This document shows, piece by piece, positions 34,361-42,467 of a stretch of DNA of 64,000 nt (its first letter is position 1; each line of letters begins with the position of its first letter). The position numbers and the translations under genes are program-made. Source of the DNA: JBEIFW01 sp046081125 (GTDB taxonomy: Bacteria; Actinomycetota; Acidimicrobiia; Acidimicrobiales; Ilumatobacteraceae); contig JBJTVH010000040.1 in NCBI GenBank assembly GCA_046081125.1, positions 1 through 64,000 of the forward strand, in the 5' to 3' direction. The notes under the pieces are model-generated. The model saw only the letters and a list, made by a program, of their open reading frames with translations. It was not told the origin of the DNA and did no database searches.

Positions 34361-36709
34361 TCAGGTCTTGACGGTGGTGGCCACGACGATCTTGCTGATG
34401 TCGACCGGGTTCTTCAGCACGATGTCCGGCGTGATGAAGATCGACTTGCAGCTGATCCCGACCGCGGAGTCCCGGGCCACCTCGGTGACCACCGTCGTAG
34501 TCGGCCCGCCACCGGTCGAGCCGGACGTGGTCGGCGTGGGCGTCTGGGAGGTCACGGTGTCGGTGTCCTTGCACCACGACGAGACGGTCGCCTTCAGGTT
34601 GACCGCCGTGAGCGCGGCCTTGGCCTGCGCGATCGTTTTCCCGACCAGGTTCGGTACCGGCACCGGAGGACCGCTGGAGACGGTCACCTCAATCGCCGAG
34701 CCCTCCGACTGGGATGTCCCCGCACCGGGCGACACCGATACGACGCGCCCTGCTGCGACCGTCTTGCTCGGTTCCTTCTTCGTCGTCACGGACAAACCGA
34801 CCGCTTGGATGGCCGCCGTGGCCTCGGCCTCGGTCTTGTTCGCCACGGCCGGCACGGCCACCTTCTTCGTGCCGATCCCGACCACCAACTGCAGCGTGGT
34901 GCCGAGAGGAGCCCTGGTGGACTTGGCCGGGAGGCCGGTGGCGACGACGTCGACGACCTTGCCGAGCTTGGCGTTGTCCCCGGTCACGTCGACGGTCTTG
35001 GTGCTCGACAACACGGCGAACCCTGCCGCTTTCAGGTCCGCCGTCGCTGCGTCGGGCGCGGCGCCGATGACCGATGGGATGTCCTTGAGCGGCGGGCCGG
35101 ACGACAACACCAGCGTCACCGCCTTGTTCTTCTCGAAGTCGGTCCCGGCAGCCGGGATCGTCTGCGCCACCGAGTTGGCGGCGAACTCGGTGCTCTGCAC
35201 CTTCGACGGCGCGACCTCGACCTTCTGGAACCCCTGCTGGGTGAGGAAGGCCGACGCCTCCTCGGGCTTCATGCCCAGCAGATAGGGCATCGGCAGCTTG
35301 CCGGGCGCCACCGACATGACCAGCTTCACCGTCGCGCCCTTGGCCACGGACTGTCCGGCCGCCGGCGATACCTCGACCACCCGGTCGGGCACGGCGGCCT
35401 CCACGGTGCGAACGTCCTTCTCGGCCACGAGACCCTTGCTGGCCAGAGTCGCCTGCGCATTCGCGAAATCGAGGCCCTCGAGGGCGGGGACCACGACGGC
35501 GACCGTCCCCGCACCGAGGAACACCTTCACCGTCGAGTCCGGCTTCACCTTCTCCGCTGCGGCCGGCTCCTGGCGCACCACCCGCCCCTCGGGTTGATCC
35601 GGGACGCGGTCGGCAGCGGCCTCGACCCGGAGCTTCAGCGCGGTCAGCTGTCCCTGGGCCTGGTCGAGGGTGAGCCCGCTGAGATTCGGCACGGCGACGG
35701 GCTCGCTGGCATCGCTCTTGCTCAGCTGGCGCAGCAGCAGTGGGACACCGAGCGCAAGCAGGATGGCCAGCACGGCGGCGGCGACCGGCAGCAGCCACTT
35801 GGGCAGCCGGGCGATCTGGGTGTACGTGCCCTGGGTGTGCGCCTGGGGCTTGCCGTCGACCTCGACGGAGAACGTGTGACGCTTCGGCTGGCCGATCCAG
35901 AGACGTCGTCGCGGTAACGCCTGCAGCGGCACGGTCAGGTCGGCGCCGGGCGCGAGCTCGACCGTCGGCGGGAGACCGAAGCGCACCTGCTCGGATCGAT
36001 CCGTGGCCGAGATCGCCACGTTCCTGGCGACGTTGCCGCGGTTGGCGAGGAGCAGACGATGCTCACCGAGCTTCTTGCCCTCGGACTCCGGCGGGGTCAG
36101 CTGGGCGACGAGATCGTCGAAACGCCCGACCTCGAGTGCACCGGACTGCGTGGCGCGCACCGAGGCGTCGAGGCTGGAGGACGCAACCACGTTGAACGTC
36201 CGTCGTCCCGGAGCCGTCGAGGGCAACCGAGGCGGTGCGACGCGGACGTGGACCTCGGCGTCGTCGTCGACGTAGAGGTTGAGCGCCGGCGGCTCGATCG
36301 TCACCCAGTCCGCCGGCAGATCCGGCACGGTGACCGACACGTTGTCGACGATCGTGCCGGTGTTGCGCACCCGGAGCGTGGCCAGCACCACCGAACCCGG
36401 CTGCACCACGAGCTCGCTCGGGGTGAGCACGGTGGTGATCCCGCCGCGGTCCCGAGGCACCGTCGGCGTCGGGCCGGTGACGGGCGGAGGCGGCGGGGGC
36501 GGCACGACGCTCGTGGGCCGAGTGATCGGTGGCGGCGGCGGGATCGACGGCCCGCCGAGCGGGGGCATGGCCGGCAGGGGAGCCGTCGGCGGAACCTGTG
36601 GGTTGACCGCGGTGGGCGCCGACGACCAATCGAGGTAGGCGTTGCACGACGGGTTGCGGCAGAACACCATGCCCGGCTCGTTGGCCTGACCGCACCGTTC
36701 GCAGTTCAT
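34361..36709 (-). CDS. Zinc-ribbon, Ig-like, single-TM protein with six PASTA repeats
   Basis: 782 residues. A zinc ribbon lies at 1-25 (CERCGQANEPGMVFCRNPSC), then a Pro-rich linker (40-95) and two Ig-like beta domains (about 100-300). TM LLPVAAAVLAILLALGVPLLL is near 304-326. Six PASTA repeats (VAVPNLSGLTLDQAQGQL, VVVPALEGLDFANAQ, LPMPYLLGMKPEEA, KDIPSVIGAAPDAA, VAVPAVANKTEAEA, VPVPNLVGKTIAQA) lie outside if the N-terminus is cytoplasmic. PASTA domains bind peptidoglycan stem peptides or beta-lactams. ATG 36709 follows GAGGAG. No kinase domain. Immediately upstream of the sheath operon, so a membrane anchor or sensor for the particle is plausible. Confidence 0.85.
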   Translation of the reverse strand: MNCERCGQANEPGMVFCRNPSCNAYLDWSSAPTAVNPQVPPTAPLPAMPPLGGPSIPPPPPITRPTSVVPPPPPPPVTGPTPTVPRDRGGITTVLTPSELVVQPGSVVLATLRVRNTGTIVDNVSVTVPDLPADWVTIEPPALNLYVDDDAEVHVRVAPPRLPSTAPGRRTFNVVASSSLDASVRATQSGALEVGRFDDLVAQLTPPESEGKKLGEHRLLLANRGNVARNVAISATDRSEQVRFGLPPTVELAPGADLTVPLQALPRRRLWIGQPKRHTFSVEVDGKPQAHTQGTYTQIARLPKWLLPVAAAVLAILLALGVPLLLRQLSKSDASEPVAVPNLSGLTLDQAQGQLTALKLRVEAAADRVPDQPEGRVVRQEPAAAEKVKPDSTVKVFLGAGTVAVVVPALEGLDFANAQATLASKGLVAEKDVRTVEAAVPDRVVEVSPAAGQSVAKGATVKLVMSVAPGKLPMPYLLGMKPEEASAFLTQQGFQKVEVAPSKVQSTEFAANSVAQTIPAAGTDFEKNKAVTLVLSSGPPLKDIPSVIGAAPDAATADLKAAGFAVLSSTKTVDVTGDNAKLGKVVDVVATGLPAKSTRAPLGTTLQLVVGIGTKKVAVPAVANKTEAEATAAIQAVGLSVTTKKEPSKTVAAGRVVSVSPGAGTSQSEGSAIEVTVSSGPPVPVPNLVGKTIAQAKAALTAVNLKATVSSWCKDTDTVTSQTPTPTTSGSTGGGPTTTVVTEVARDSAVGISCKSIFITPDIVLKNPVDISKIVVATTVKT

Positions 36710-36773
36710 CGTCGCTCCTCGACCGCTTCTGGTTCGGCATCGTAGAGAGTGCCACGACCCTACGATCAGCGCG

Positions 36774-37931
36774 GTGAGCACCCCGTTGCCGCCCCCGGTG
36801 CCGAGCGGAACACCTGCCGGGTGGTACCCCGACCCGTGGCACCAAGCGGCATGGCGGTGGTGGGACGGTCGATCGTGGACCCCCCACGTCGGCGGTGGAC
36901 CGGGGCCGGGTGGTCCTGCAACCCCCCGGCGACCCCGGCTGCCGGCGTGGCTGAGCCCGCCGGTGCTCGTCGCCGCCGTCCTCGCCATCCCCCTGCAGGT
37001 GCTCGCCCTGATCCTGGCGCCCGTGGCGACGCTGCTCGCCGTCGTGCCGTTGGCCGTCGTGTTGCCGACCCTCACCTGGCTCGACCGGGTCGAACCCGAG
37101 CCACGTGGAGCGCGGATCCACGCGTTGCTGTGGGGCGCGACCGTCGCCGTCGTGATCTCGGCGATCGTCAACAGCCTCGTCGCAGTCGGGGCCGGCGAGG
37201 ACGTGGCGGCCGTCGCCTCGGCGCCGCTGGTGGAGGAGTTCACCAAAGGTCTCGGGGTCTGGTGGGCGGTCCGCCGGCGCGAGCTCGACGGCGTCGTCGA
37301 TGGCCTCGTGTACGCCGGCTGGGTAGCCGCAGGATTCGCGGCGGCCGAGAACGTGCAGTACTTCGTGATGGCCGCCGGGGACGGCTCGCTCGTCGCCACG
37401 TTCGTCCTGCGCGGCATCGCGACCCCCTTCGCCCATCCGTTGTTCACGGCATGGATCGGGGTGGCGATCGGGCTGGCCGTCTCGCGTGGGCGGCCCCGGC
37501 TGGCCGCCGCCGTCCCCGGCTACCTCGCCGCCGTTGCGCTGCATGCGGCCTGGAACGGCTCACTGGTCGCGTCGAGCAACGGAGCCGGGCTGCTGCTGTT
37601 CGCCATCGCCGTGTTCGTTGCGATCTTCGTGACGACGGTGCTGATGGTGATCTGGCTGCGCCAGCGGGAGCGGCGGCGGATCCTGGCCACGATCCCGGCC
37701 CTCGCCGGCCGGTATGGGATCCCGGTCGAGCAGCACGCCGTCCTCGCCGACTGGTCGACACGCCATCGCGTGCGCCGACAGCTCGCCAGGGCCGACCGAC
37801 GCCGGTTCGACGACCTCTACGCCACGCTCGCCCGGCTGGTGATGCTGCAGGACCGACCAGGCGGCATCGACCCGGTGACCGAGGCTCGGCTCCTCGAACG
37901 TCTCCGCTCCGGAGGACCCAAGCCGGGCTGA
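36774..37931 (+). CDS. PrsW-family intramembrane metalloprotease with DUF2510
   Basis: 385 residues. The N-terminal DUF2510 motif reads PAGWYPDPWHQAAWRWWDGRSWTPHV, followed by about eight TM helices. PrsW signatures are VEEFTKGLGVWW (Glu-Glu-x-x-Lys), FAAAENVQYFV (Glu), HPLFTAWIGVAIG (His) and ALHAAWNGS (His). Family members cleave membrane proteins such as anti-sigma factors. Divergent from the PASTA gene with a shared 64-nt promoter gap; its substrate is unknown. Confidence 0.88.
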   Translation: MSTPLPPPVPSGTPAGWYPDPWHQAAWRWWDGRSWTPHVGGGPGPGGPATPRRPRLPAWLSPPVLVAAVLAIPLQVLALILAPVATLLAVVPLAVVLPTLTWLDRVEPEPRGARIHALLWGATVAVVISAIVNSLVAVGAGEDVAAVASAPLVEEFTKGLGVWWAVRRRELDGVVDGLVYAGWVAAGFAAAENVQYFVMAAGDGSLVATFVLRGIATPFAHPLFTAWIGVAIGLAVSRGRPRLAAAVPGYLAAVALHAAWNGSLVASSNGAGLLLFAIAVFVAIFVTTVLMVIWLRQRERRRILATIPALAGRYGIPVEQHAVLADWSTRHRVRRQLARADRRRFDDLYATLARLVMLQDRPGGIDPVTEARLLERLRSGGPKPG

Positions 37932-38148
37932 GGTGGCGGTGCTGGTCGTGGCTGCAGACCACGGCGGTGCGCGATGGACGACGTGCACGACCTTGGAGGC
38001 CTGCACGGCGCTCGGTATCCCGGCGTCGTGCCTTGAACCAAGGTGACCTTGCGAGAAGTCGGTTACGACGAGCGACCGCACGCCGGATCCGACCGATGCC
38101 CTGCCGACGGCGGGTACCCTGGCCACCCAATCCGTAGGCTTCGCGTTC
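37932..38148. other. Non-coding gap before the integrative element
   Basis: No credible reading frame on either strand; frames here have neither family motifs nor ribosome binding sites. It ends at the left attachment site. High GC like the chromosomal side. Confidence 0.5.
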
Positions 38149-38167
38149 GGTGGAGACGAAGGGACTC
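38149..38167. repeat. Distal attachment site (displaced tRNA-Ala 3' end)
   Basis: Reads GGTGGAGACGAAGGGACTC; matches 43881-43899 in the tRNA gene except for one base (A for T at position 12). The next bases diverge from the tRNA, as expected for the copy left at the far end after integration. Confidence 0.7.
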
Positions 38168-38215
38168 CAGTGGCACGGACGTTCGCCCAGCTCAGAGCTT
38201 GTTTCTACGCTCTGG

Positions 38216-38239
38216 AGGGAGCAACCCGGGGAGCAACGG
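38216..38239. repeat. Left-end direct repeats GGGGAGCAAC (arm-site candidates)
   Basis: Two units of GGGGAGCAAC (38216-38225 with one mismatch, and 38228-38237), 12 bp apart. A 23-bp block 38217-38239 is identical to 43740-43762 at the other end. It lies 50 bp inside the left attachment site. Confidence 0.7.
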
Positions 38240-38287
38240 AGGGCTTAGTCGCCGGTCGATCTCGACGTGCTCGGTAGCCTTCCGGGC

Positions 38288-38518
38288 GTGTCTCGTCTCG
38301 ACCGGATCACGGTGGACCCAGCGATCTGCCACGGAAAGCCGACAGTGCGCGGACTGCGCTACCCGGTGGAGATGATCCTCGAGCTACTGGCCTCAGGAAT
38401 GACCGTCGATGAGTTGCTCGCCGACTACGTCGACTTGGAGGCCGATGACGTGCTTGCAGCGCTCGAGTTCGGCGCGTTGGCAGCCGGGAGTCGACTTCGT
38501 CCCCTCGGGGCAGCGTGA
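38288..38518 (+). CDS. DUF433 antitoxin-like protein
   Basis: 76 residues from GTG 38288 (a GTG at 38267 would add 7). RITVDPAICHGKPTVRGLRYPVEMILELLASGMTVDELLADYVDLEADDVLAAL is the DUF433 core, an HTH-like antitoxin paired with PIN-type toxins. It overlaps the DUF5615 gene by 4 nt (GTGA), the usual arrangement. Confidence 0.88.
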   Translation: MSRLDRITVDPAICHGKPTVRGLRYPVEMILELLASGMTVDELLADYVDLEADDVLAALEFGALAAGSRLRPLGAA

Positions 38519-38874
38519 GGTTTCTGGTCGACGCACAGCTTCCGGCCCGTCTCGCTCGGTTGCTGACGTCCCTCGGCCACGATGCGGTCCATACCTCTCA
38601 ACTGCCTGATGGAAATCGGACGCCTGACGGGCGTGTCGCGGCCATCGCCGACGCAGAACAGCGGGTACTGGTGACGAAGGATGGCGACTTCCGGGACTCG
38701 CATCTGCTCCGCAGGTCTCCTGAGCGCCTGCTCATCGTCGGAACGGGGAACATCAGCAACGATGAACTCCTCGACCTCGTGGAAGCGAACGTCGACGACA
38801 TCGTGGGTTCCTTGACTGGTTCGTCGGTCGTCGAGCTGCGCCGCAACGCACTGGTCGTGCGCGGCGAAGACTGA
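38515..38874 (+). CDS. DUF5615 PIN-like toxin
   Basis: 119 residues: MRFLVDAQLPARLARLL (first acidic residue), GHDAVHTSQLPDGNRTPDGRVAAIA, VLVTKDGDFRDSHLL (DxD-type acidic cluster). The PIN-like fold suggests ribonuclease activity restrained by the DUF433 partner. Probably stabilises the integrative element. Confidence 0.88.
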   Translation: MRFLVDAQLPARLARLLTSLGHDAVHTSQLPDGNRTPDGRVAAIADAEQRVLVTKDGDFRDSHLLRRSPERLLIVGTGNISNDELLDLVEANVDDIVGSLTGSSVVELRRNALVVRGED

Positions 38875-39186
38875 AGTCCCGAGAGGCCGCACCGTGTCCC
38901 CAGAGCGTGCCCGAGGTTGATCGTCGCCAGCCCGGCAGTTGGCCGGAGCTGGTCCCCGATGACCGGTCCGAGGTGCATCACCGCTTTGGTGCACATGTGT
39001 GCGGTTTGCGGTCTCGCTCGGCCCTCCGCGGTTCGATCTTGCATCGGAAGCGGTCGCGTCAGATGCGGGGCTCGTGGCCGGCTACGTCGAGGCTGGCGCG
39101 CGTATGACGGGCGGACTGTTGAGGAGTTTCAAGGTTCGACGGGCCGTCGCTGCTGCGTTTGGCGATTCTTCGGCTCCGTATCAGGC
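38875..39186. other. Intergenic stretch with no recognised gene
   Basis: 312 bp. Frames on both strands lack family motifs and ribosome binding sites; I see no RNA gene or strong hairpin. Confidence 0.4.
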
Positions 39187-39435
39187 ATGAACACCACCAT
39201 GTCCTTCGACGGACCCTCGACGACGGCCACTGACACAAGTGGATGGCGTTGCGTCACGATCGCTGAGGCCGCCAGCTTCCTTGCGATCTCGCGGAGCACC
39301 GTCTACGTATTGCTCGACAGCGGCGCACTGCGCTCAGTCCACGTGGGTCGCGCTCGGCGCGTACCGATTGTGGAACTCGAGCGCTTCGTCCGCGAGCGCC
39401 TTGCAGCCACCGACGGTGCAAGTTCGTGCAGGTGA
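39187..39435 (+). CDS. Helix-turn-helix excisionase-family protein
   Basis: 82 residues with a MerR/excisionase-like HTH: VTIAEAASFLAISRSTVYVLLDSGALRSVHVGRARRVPIVELERFVRE. ATG 39187; the longer upstream frame is not conserved. In integrative elements such proteins (Xis/AlpA type) set the direction of recombination or regulate the integrase. Confidence 0.8.
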   Translation: MNTTMSFDGPSTTATDTSGWRCVTIAEAASFLAISRSTVYVLLDSGALRSVHVGRARRVPIVELERFVRERLAATDGASSCR

Positions 39436-39863
39436 ACAAGCATGTGGTCGCGGTCGATAGGCAAGCATCCCGGCGTCTCGGTCAGGAGCGGTCCGCCGAC
39501 CTGGCCGACGGCACAGGGAACGGAGGTTCTCCGGATTACAAGCGCTGCCTCCTCCAGGTTCGCGCTCGCACTGCTTGCACCCTCGGGAGGTGGCTAGGTC
39601 CGCACGTGCTCAGGGAACCACACACCCCACTTCGCATGATATGTGGGTGATGTGGGGCTCGTTCTGTGATGCTGGTTCGATGGTCGGGACTGGTCGGTTA
39701 TGAGGTGGGTGCCGTGCGTGGTGCGCTCGGTGTCGCCGTCTGGCGACGGTTCGTGGCCGGTCGGGGACTGCCATCGGCATCCGAACCACTCATCGGGGGA
39801 CTTCGTGTCTCGTTGGTGTCCAGGCCTGTGTGGCCGAGGTGAGCTGGGGCGCCTTCGCGTGGC
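39436..39863. other. Intergenic stretch with no recognised gene
   Basis: 428 bp inside the integrative element, with AT-richer patches near 39630-39680. No motif-bearing reading frame on either strand; a tRNA-like stretch near 39527-39545 does not fold. Confidence 0.4.
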
Positions 39864-40517
39864 TCAGTTCGCGGTCGGTGAATTCCGGTCGTGGCCGCGT
39901 CGGCGACGGTGGCGAACGGCGAGGCCCATGAGCGCTGTTGGGATCCCCCATCCGGCGATGGCGAGCGAGTTCGTTTCGCCGGTGATCGCGAGGAACGGCA
40001 TCATGACGGCGAAGAAGTACACGCCCATTGAGACGCTTGCTGCGCTGAGTTGCCGGTCGGCGTGCCGGGCGAGGGTGCCGTAGGCGATGCTCGACACTGC
40101 GGTGAGGAGGGCGGCGATCGGCAGGAGCGTCTCGTTCTCGGTCCCGGCGACGAGTCCGCTGACTTCGGCGGTGGCGAACAGCATGCGTGCAGTGAGGGCC
40201 GTGACGAGCGCGGTTGTTGCTGCGCGGCTCGACTCGTGTGGCCGCAGGCGAAGCAGCCCGAGGAGGCCGGCTACGACGAGCAGGTCGGCTGCCAGCCATG
40301 TGATGGCACTGGCCCGGAACCGCCAACCCGCTTGGGCGTACAGCAGCCCGGCCGAGACCCAGAGCGCACCGCCGGCGATCCAGGCGGCCGCTGTGTACTT
40401 GTGGGTGGGTGAGCCTTCGGCATGGGGTCGCCGGATCGCGCTCGGACGTCGCGTGCCAGCGAGCTCACCAGTGTCGGCGTGCGTGTGGGACGTGGTGTTG
40501 GAAGGCATGCATGTCAT
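39864..40517 (-). CDS. Polytopic membrane protein of unknown function
   Basis: 217 residues with about six TM helices after a hydrophilic N-terminus (AAWIAGGALWVSAGLLYAQA, ITWLAADLLVVAGLLGLLRL, ALVTALTARMLFATAEVSGL, LLPIAALLTAVSSIAYGTLA, SMGVYFFAVMMPFLAI, SLAIAGWGIPTALMGLAV). No named family recognised. ATG at 40517 or 40508. Confidence 0.65.
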   Translation of the reverse strand: MTCMPSNTTSHTHADTGELAGTRRPSAIRRPHAEGSPTHKYTAAAWIAGGALWVSAGLLYAQAGWRFRASAITWLAADLLVVAGLLGLLRLRPHESSRAATTALVTALTARMLFATAEVSGLVAGTENETLLPIAALLTAVSSIAYGTLARHADRQLSAASVSMGVYFFAVMMPFLAITGETNSLAIAGWGIPTALMGLAVRHRRRRGHDRNSPTAN

Positions 40518-40605
40518 TGTCGGGCTCGGTGTGTCCCGCCGTCGCGGGCCATGTTCCCGACGAGTCGGGAACGTTGGTGGTGACGATCGGGATCACACGT
40601 CGGCC

Positions 40606-40860
40606 ATGATCTGGGGCGTGCGCTTGAGGAGTCGGCCGGCGATCGGTGCCGGGATCATCGCCGTGGTGATCGTCGCCGCGACCGTGGTGGGCCTCGTTCG
40701 CCTTGATGTCGTCGCTGGCGCCGAGGTGCCCACGTCGCAGCTGCCGCTCTTTCAGGTGGCGCTCGCCGTCGCGTGGTGGGTGCCTGGGGCTGCGCTTGCG
40801 TGGTGGCGTCCGACGCTTCCCTTTGCATGGCTGGCATTGGGTGCCGGTTCGAGACGCCCG
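40606..40860 (+). pseudogene. N-terminal remnant of a membrane protein
   Basis: From ATG 40606 the frame gives two TM helices (IGAGIIAVVIVAATVVGLV; LFQVALAVAWWVPGAALAWW) and then WRPTLPFAWLALGAG. That pattern is typical of the membrane N-terminus of actinobacterial sensor kinases. Beyond it the frame becomes Arg/Ser-rich shadow sequence and runs antisense into the next gene. Truncation is inferred. Confidence 0.4.
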
Positions 40861-41020
40861 ACGGCGTCAAGCTGCTCAGCGTCACACCGCAACCCACGGA
40901 CCACACCTGCGACCGTCCCCGCTGAGCACTGCGAGCAGCACTCATCCCAGCGTTCGGGTGAGGTCTCATGGATGCCGCGCGACTGTCCACTCAACAAGCC
41001 GCTGGGGAGTTCGGCGGGCC

Positions 41021-41533
41021 TCAAGCGTGTCGTGGTTGCCCGCCGGTTGATGCGTCACGCAGTGCGGCCACGGCGGCTTCTGGTTCGGGCACCGTGATGG
41101 TGATGATGCGTTGGTTGTGGAGCGTGAGTCGCACGGTCGGTCCGCTGCGGACGGTGCAGTTCGTTCGCTTGGGTGTCCACCAGAATCCGTAGGAGACTCG
41201 CCACCATGGCAGGGTGATCACTTCCGCGTGGTCGATCTCGTTGATGCGGTAGGTGCTTCGGGGCCATCCGACCTGCCCCCAGTGGATGGTGAGGCCGTTA
41301 GGCCCGGCGGTGGCACGCACGCTGGATGCCGTCAGGACGTTGGCGAGCACGCCGATGGCGACGAGGATCAGCGGCACCACGAACATGGGGTCGCCCCACG
41401 CGCCGTCGGATTCCTTGCCCATGACCACGACGACGAGCGCGCCGACGCATGTCGCGGCGACCATCGGCCAGCTGGTGCTGCGGCCGGTGTACACGGTGTG
41501 TCGGCTCGGACCGGTGACGGGTGGTGAGGTCAT
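41021..41533 (-). CDS. Two-TM membrane protein with PH-like domain
   Basis: 170 residues. Two TM helices (about 22-37 and 49-69) are followed by a beta-rich domain (GLTIHWGQVGWPRSTYRINEI, HAEVITLPWWRVSYGFWW, TVRLTLHNQRIITITVPEP) resembling bacterial PH domains. ATG 41533 overlaps the GntR stop (ATGA) and has GGAG upstream, so it is the second gene of the GntR operon, as membrane proteins often are with YtrA-type regulators. Confidence 0.7.
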   Translation of the reverse strand: MTSPPVTGPSRHTVYTGRSTSWPMVAATCVGALVVVVMGKESDGAWGDPMFVVPLILVAIGVLANVLTASSVRATAGPNGLTIHWGQVGWPRSTYRINEIDHAEVITLPWWRVSYGFWWTPKRTNCTVRSGPTVRLTLHNQRIITITVPEPEAAVAALRDASTGGQPRHA

Positions 41534-41877
41534 GTCAGCTCCTTGATGATGCGGATCAAATCGTTCTTCCCGAGACCGTGCTCGTTGGCGGTGGCGATCA
41601 ACTTCTGGGCTGCCTCGGTCACCGACGACAGTGCCGGGCCCGCGGACGCGACGCGTGCTCCGCGTCCGCGTCGGAACTCGAGCACTCCGTCATCGCGGAG
41701 CTGTCGGTAAGCGGCGAGCACGGTGTTGCGATCGACGGACAACGCCGTGCCGAGTTCAGCAGCGGGCGGTAATTGCTCACCGACGGTCAGCTCTCCGGAC
41801 GCCACCCCGCGGCGGACGCAATTTGTGATCTGGTCCTGGAGACGCTCTCGGGATGTGTGATCGATCGCCCAACGCAT
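41530..41877 (-). CDS. GntR-family regulator, YtrA type
   Basis: 115 residues. The winged HTH reads RLQDQITNCVRRGVASGELTVGEQLPPAAELGTALSVDRNTVLAAYRQLRDDGVLEFRRGRGARVA, with only a short C-terminal dimerisation helix, as in the YtrA subfamily. ATG at 41877 lies inside a perfect palindrome, indicating autorepression. Coupled to the downstream membrane protein gene. Confidence 0.88.
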   Translation of the reverse strand: MRWAIDHTSRERLQDQITNCVRRGVASGELTVGEQLPPAAELGTALSVDRNTVLAAYRQLRDDGVLEFRRGRGARVASAGPALSSVTEAAQKLIATANEHGLGKNDLIRIIKELT

Positions 41878-41900
41878 GGTACTAATATTATTAGTACCAT
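41876..41900. promoter_or_regulatory. Perfect palindromic operator over the GntR start codon
   Basis: 12-bp arms ATGGTACTAATA and TATTAGTACCAT around a single central T. Only AT-rich spot in the neighbourhood, overlapping the first two bases of the start codon, so it can act as both promoter element and operator. The GTACTA half-site agrees with the kind of site bound by YtrA-type GntR proteins. Confidence 0.75.
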
Positions 41901-42467
41901 AACGGGATGCAAGTCAAGTGCGCTTCTGCGGTTCCGTTCGCGACCCGTCACCGCGCATCGTCCGGGCGCATCGATTGATCACAGACTCAAACCCGCACAC
42001 TTCGCCACGCAGAATCACGCCCCGTCTACTCATCGGCGCGTGCGATATCGGCCCTTATGGGCTACGGGGACGACGCATGCCGTCGTTTGCAACGTGATGG
42101 GACGGGGCCGCCCGCAGAAGGGCACCCGTTGCGGAGAGCTGGTGTCGGTAAACGCGCCATCGCCTGTCGTAGTTGTGTCGCCAAACGCGCCATCGAGCGA
42201 TGTGGCGTGCTGTTCGGTGTCGGCGTGGGTTGCTGGATCGCTGTCGTGTCGATCGCAAGGAGTTCGTCGGTGATCGCCTCATGCTCCGATGGCCGCCTGG
42301 GCTGTCGTCGCCATCACCGATCGAAAGCCATCACCGACAGTCCCTCTGCGCCGTTCGTCATCGTCGTCCCTGTGGCTCTTGGCCTGCGCCCGCATCGGCA
42401 CGACCGCCCGGGGTCAGCCGAACGCGTGATGCCTGTATGTGGAATGGTCGACCTGGGTTCGGTGCGG
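41901..42467. other. Intergenic stretch between GntR and integrase genes
   Basis: 567 bp with no convincing gene on either strand. It holds the first pair of 17-bp repeats (42143-42192). Confidence 0.45.
42143..42192 (+). repeat. Pair of TGTCGnnAAACGCGCCA repeats (non-coding)
   Basis: TGTCGGTAAACGCGCCA at 42143-42159 and TGTCGCCAAACGCGCCA at 42176-42192, direct, 33 bp apart. The same motif recurs as a pair inside the integrase gene. Confidence 0.7.

Noticed and set aside
16487..36709. Prophage or prophage remnant
   Set aside because: No capsid, portal, terminase, lysis or replication genes; gene content and DUF4255/DUF6760/AAA+ partners are those of eCIS.
38201..38250. Possible CRISPR-like array from repeated GGAGCAAC units
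   Set aside because: Units are 10 bp, with 0-2 bp between them and no spacers; arm-type repeats of an integrative element explain them better.
38598..39044. Minus-strand frame antisense to the DUF5615 gene as a separate gene
   Set aside because: No family similarity seen, no ribosome binding site, and it lies mostly opposite a well-supported toxin gene.
39510..39620. A TTGTAA-containing stretch on the minus strand resembling a tRNA-Thr anticodon loop
   Set aside because: The flanking bases do not form an anticodon stem, and no T-arm or acceptor stem is present.
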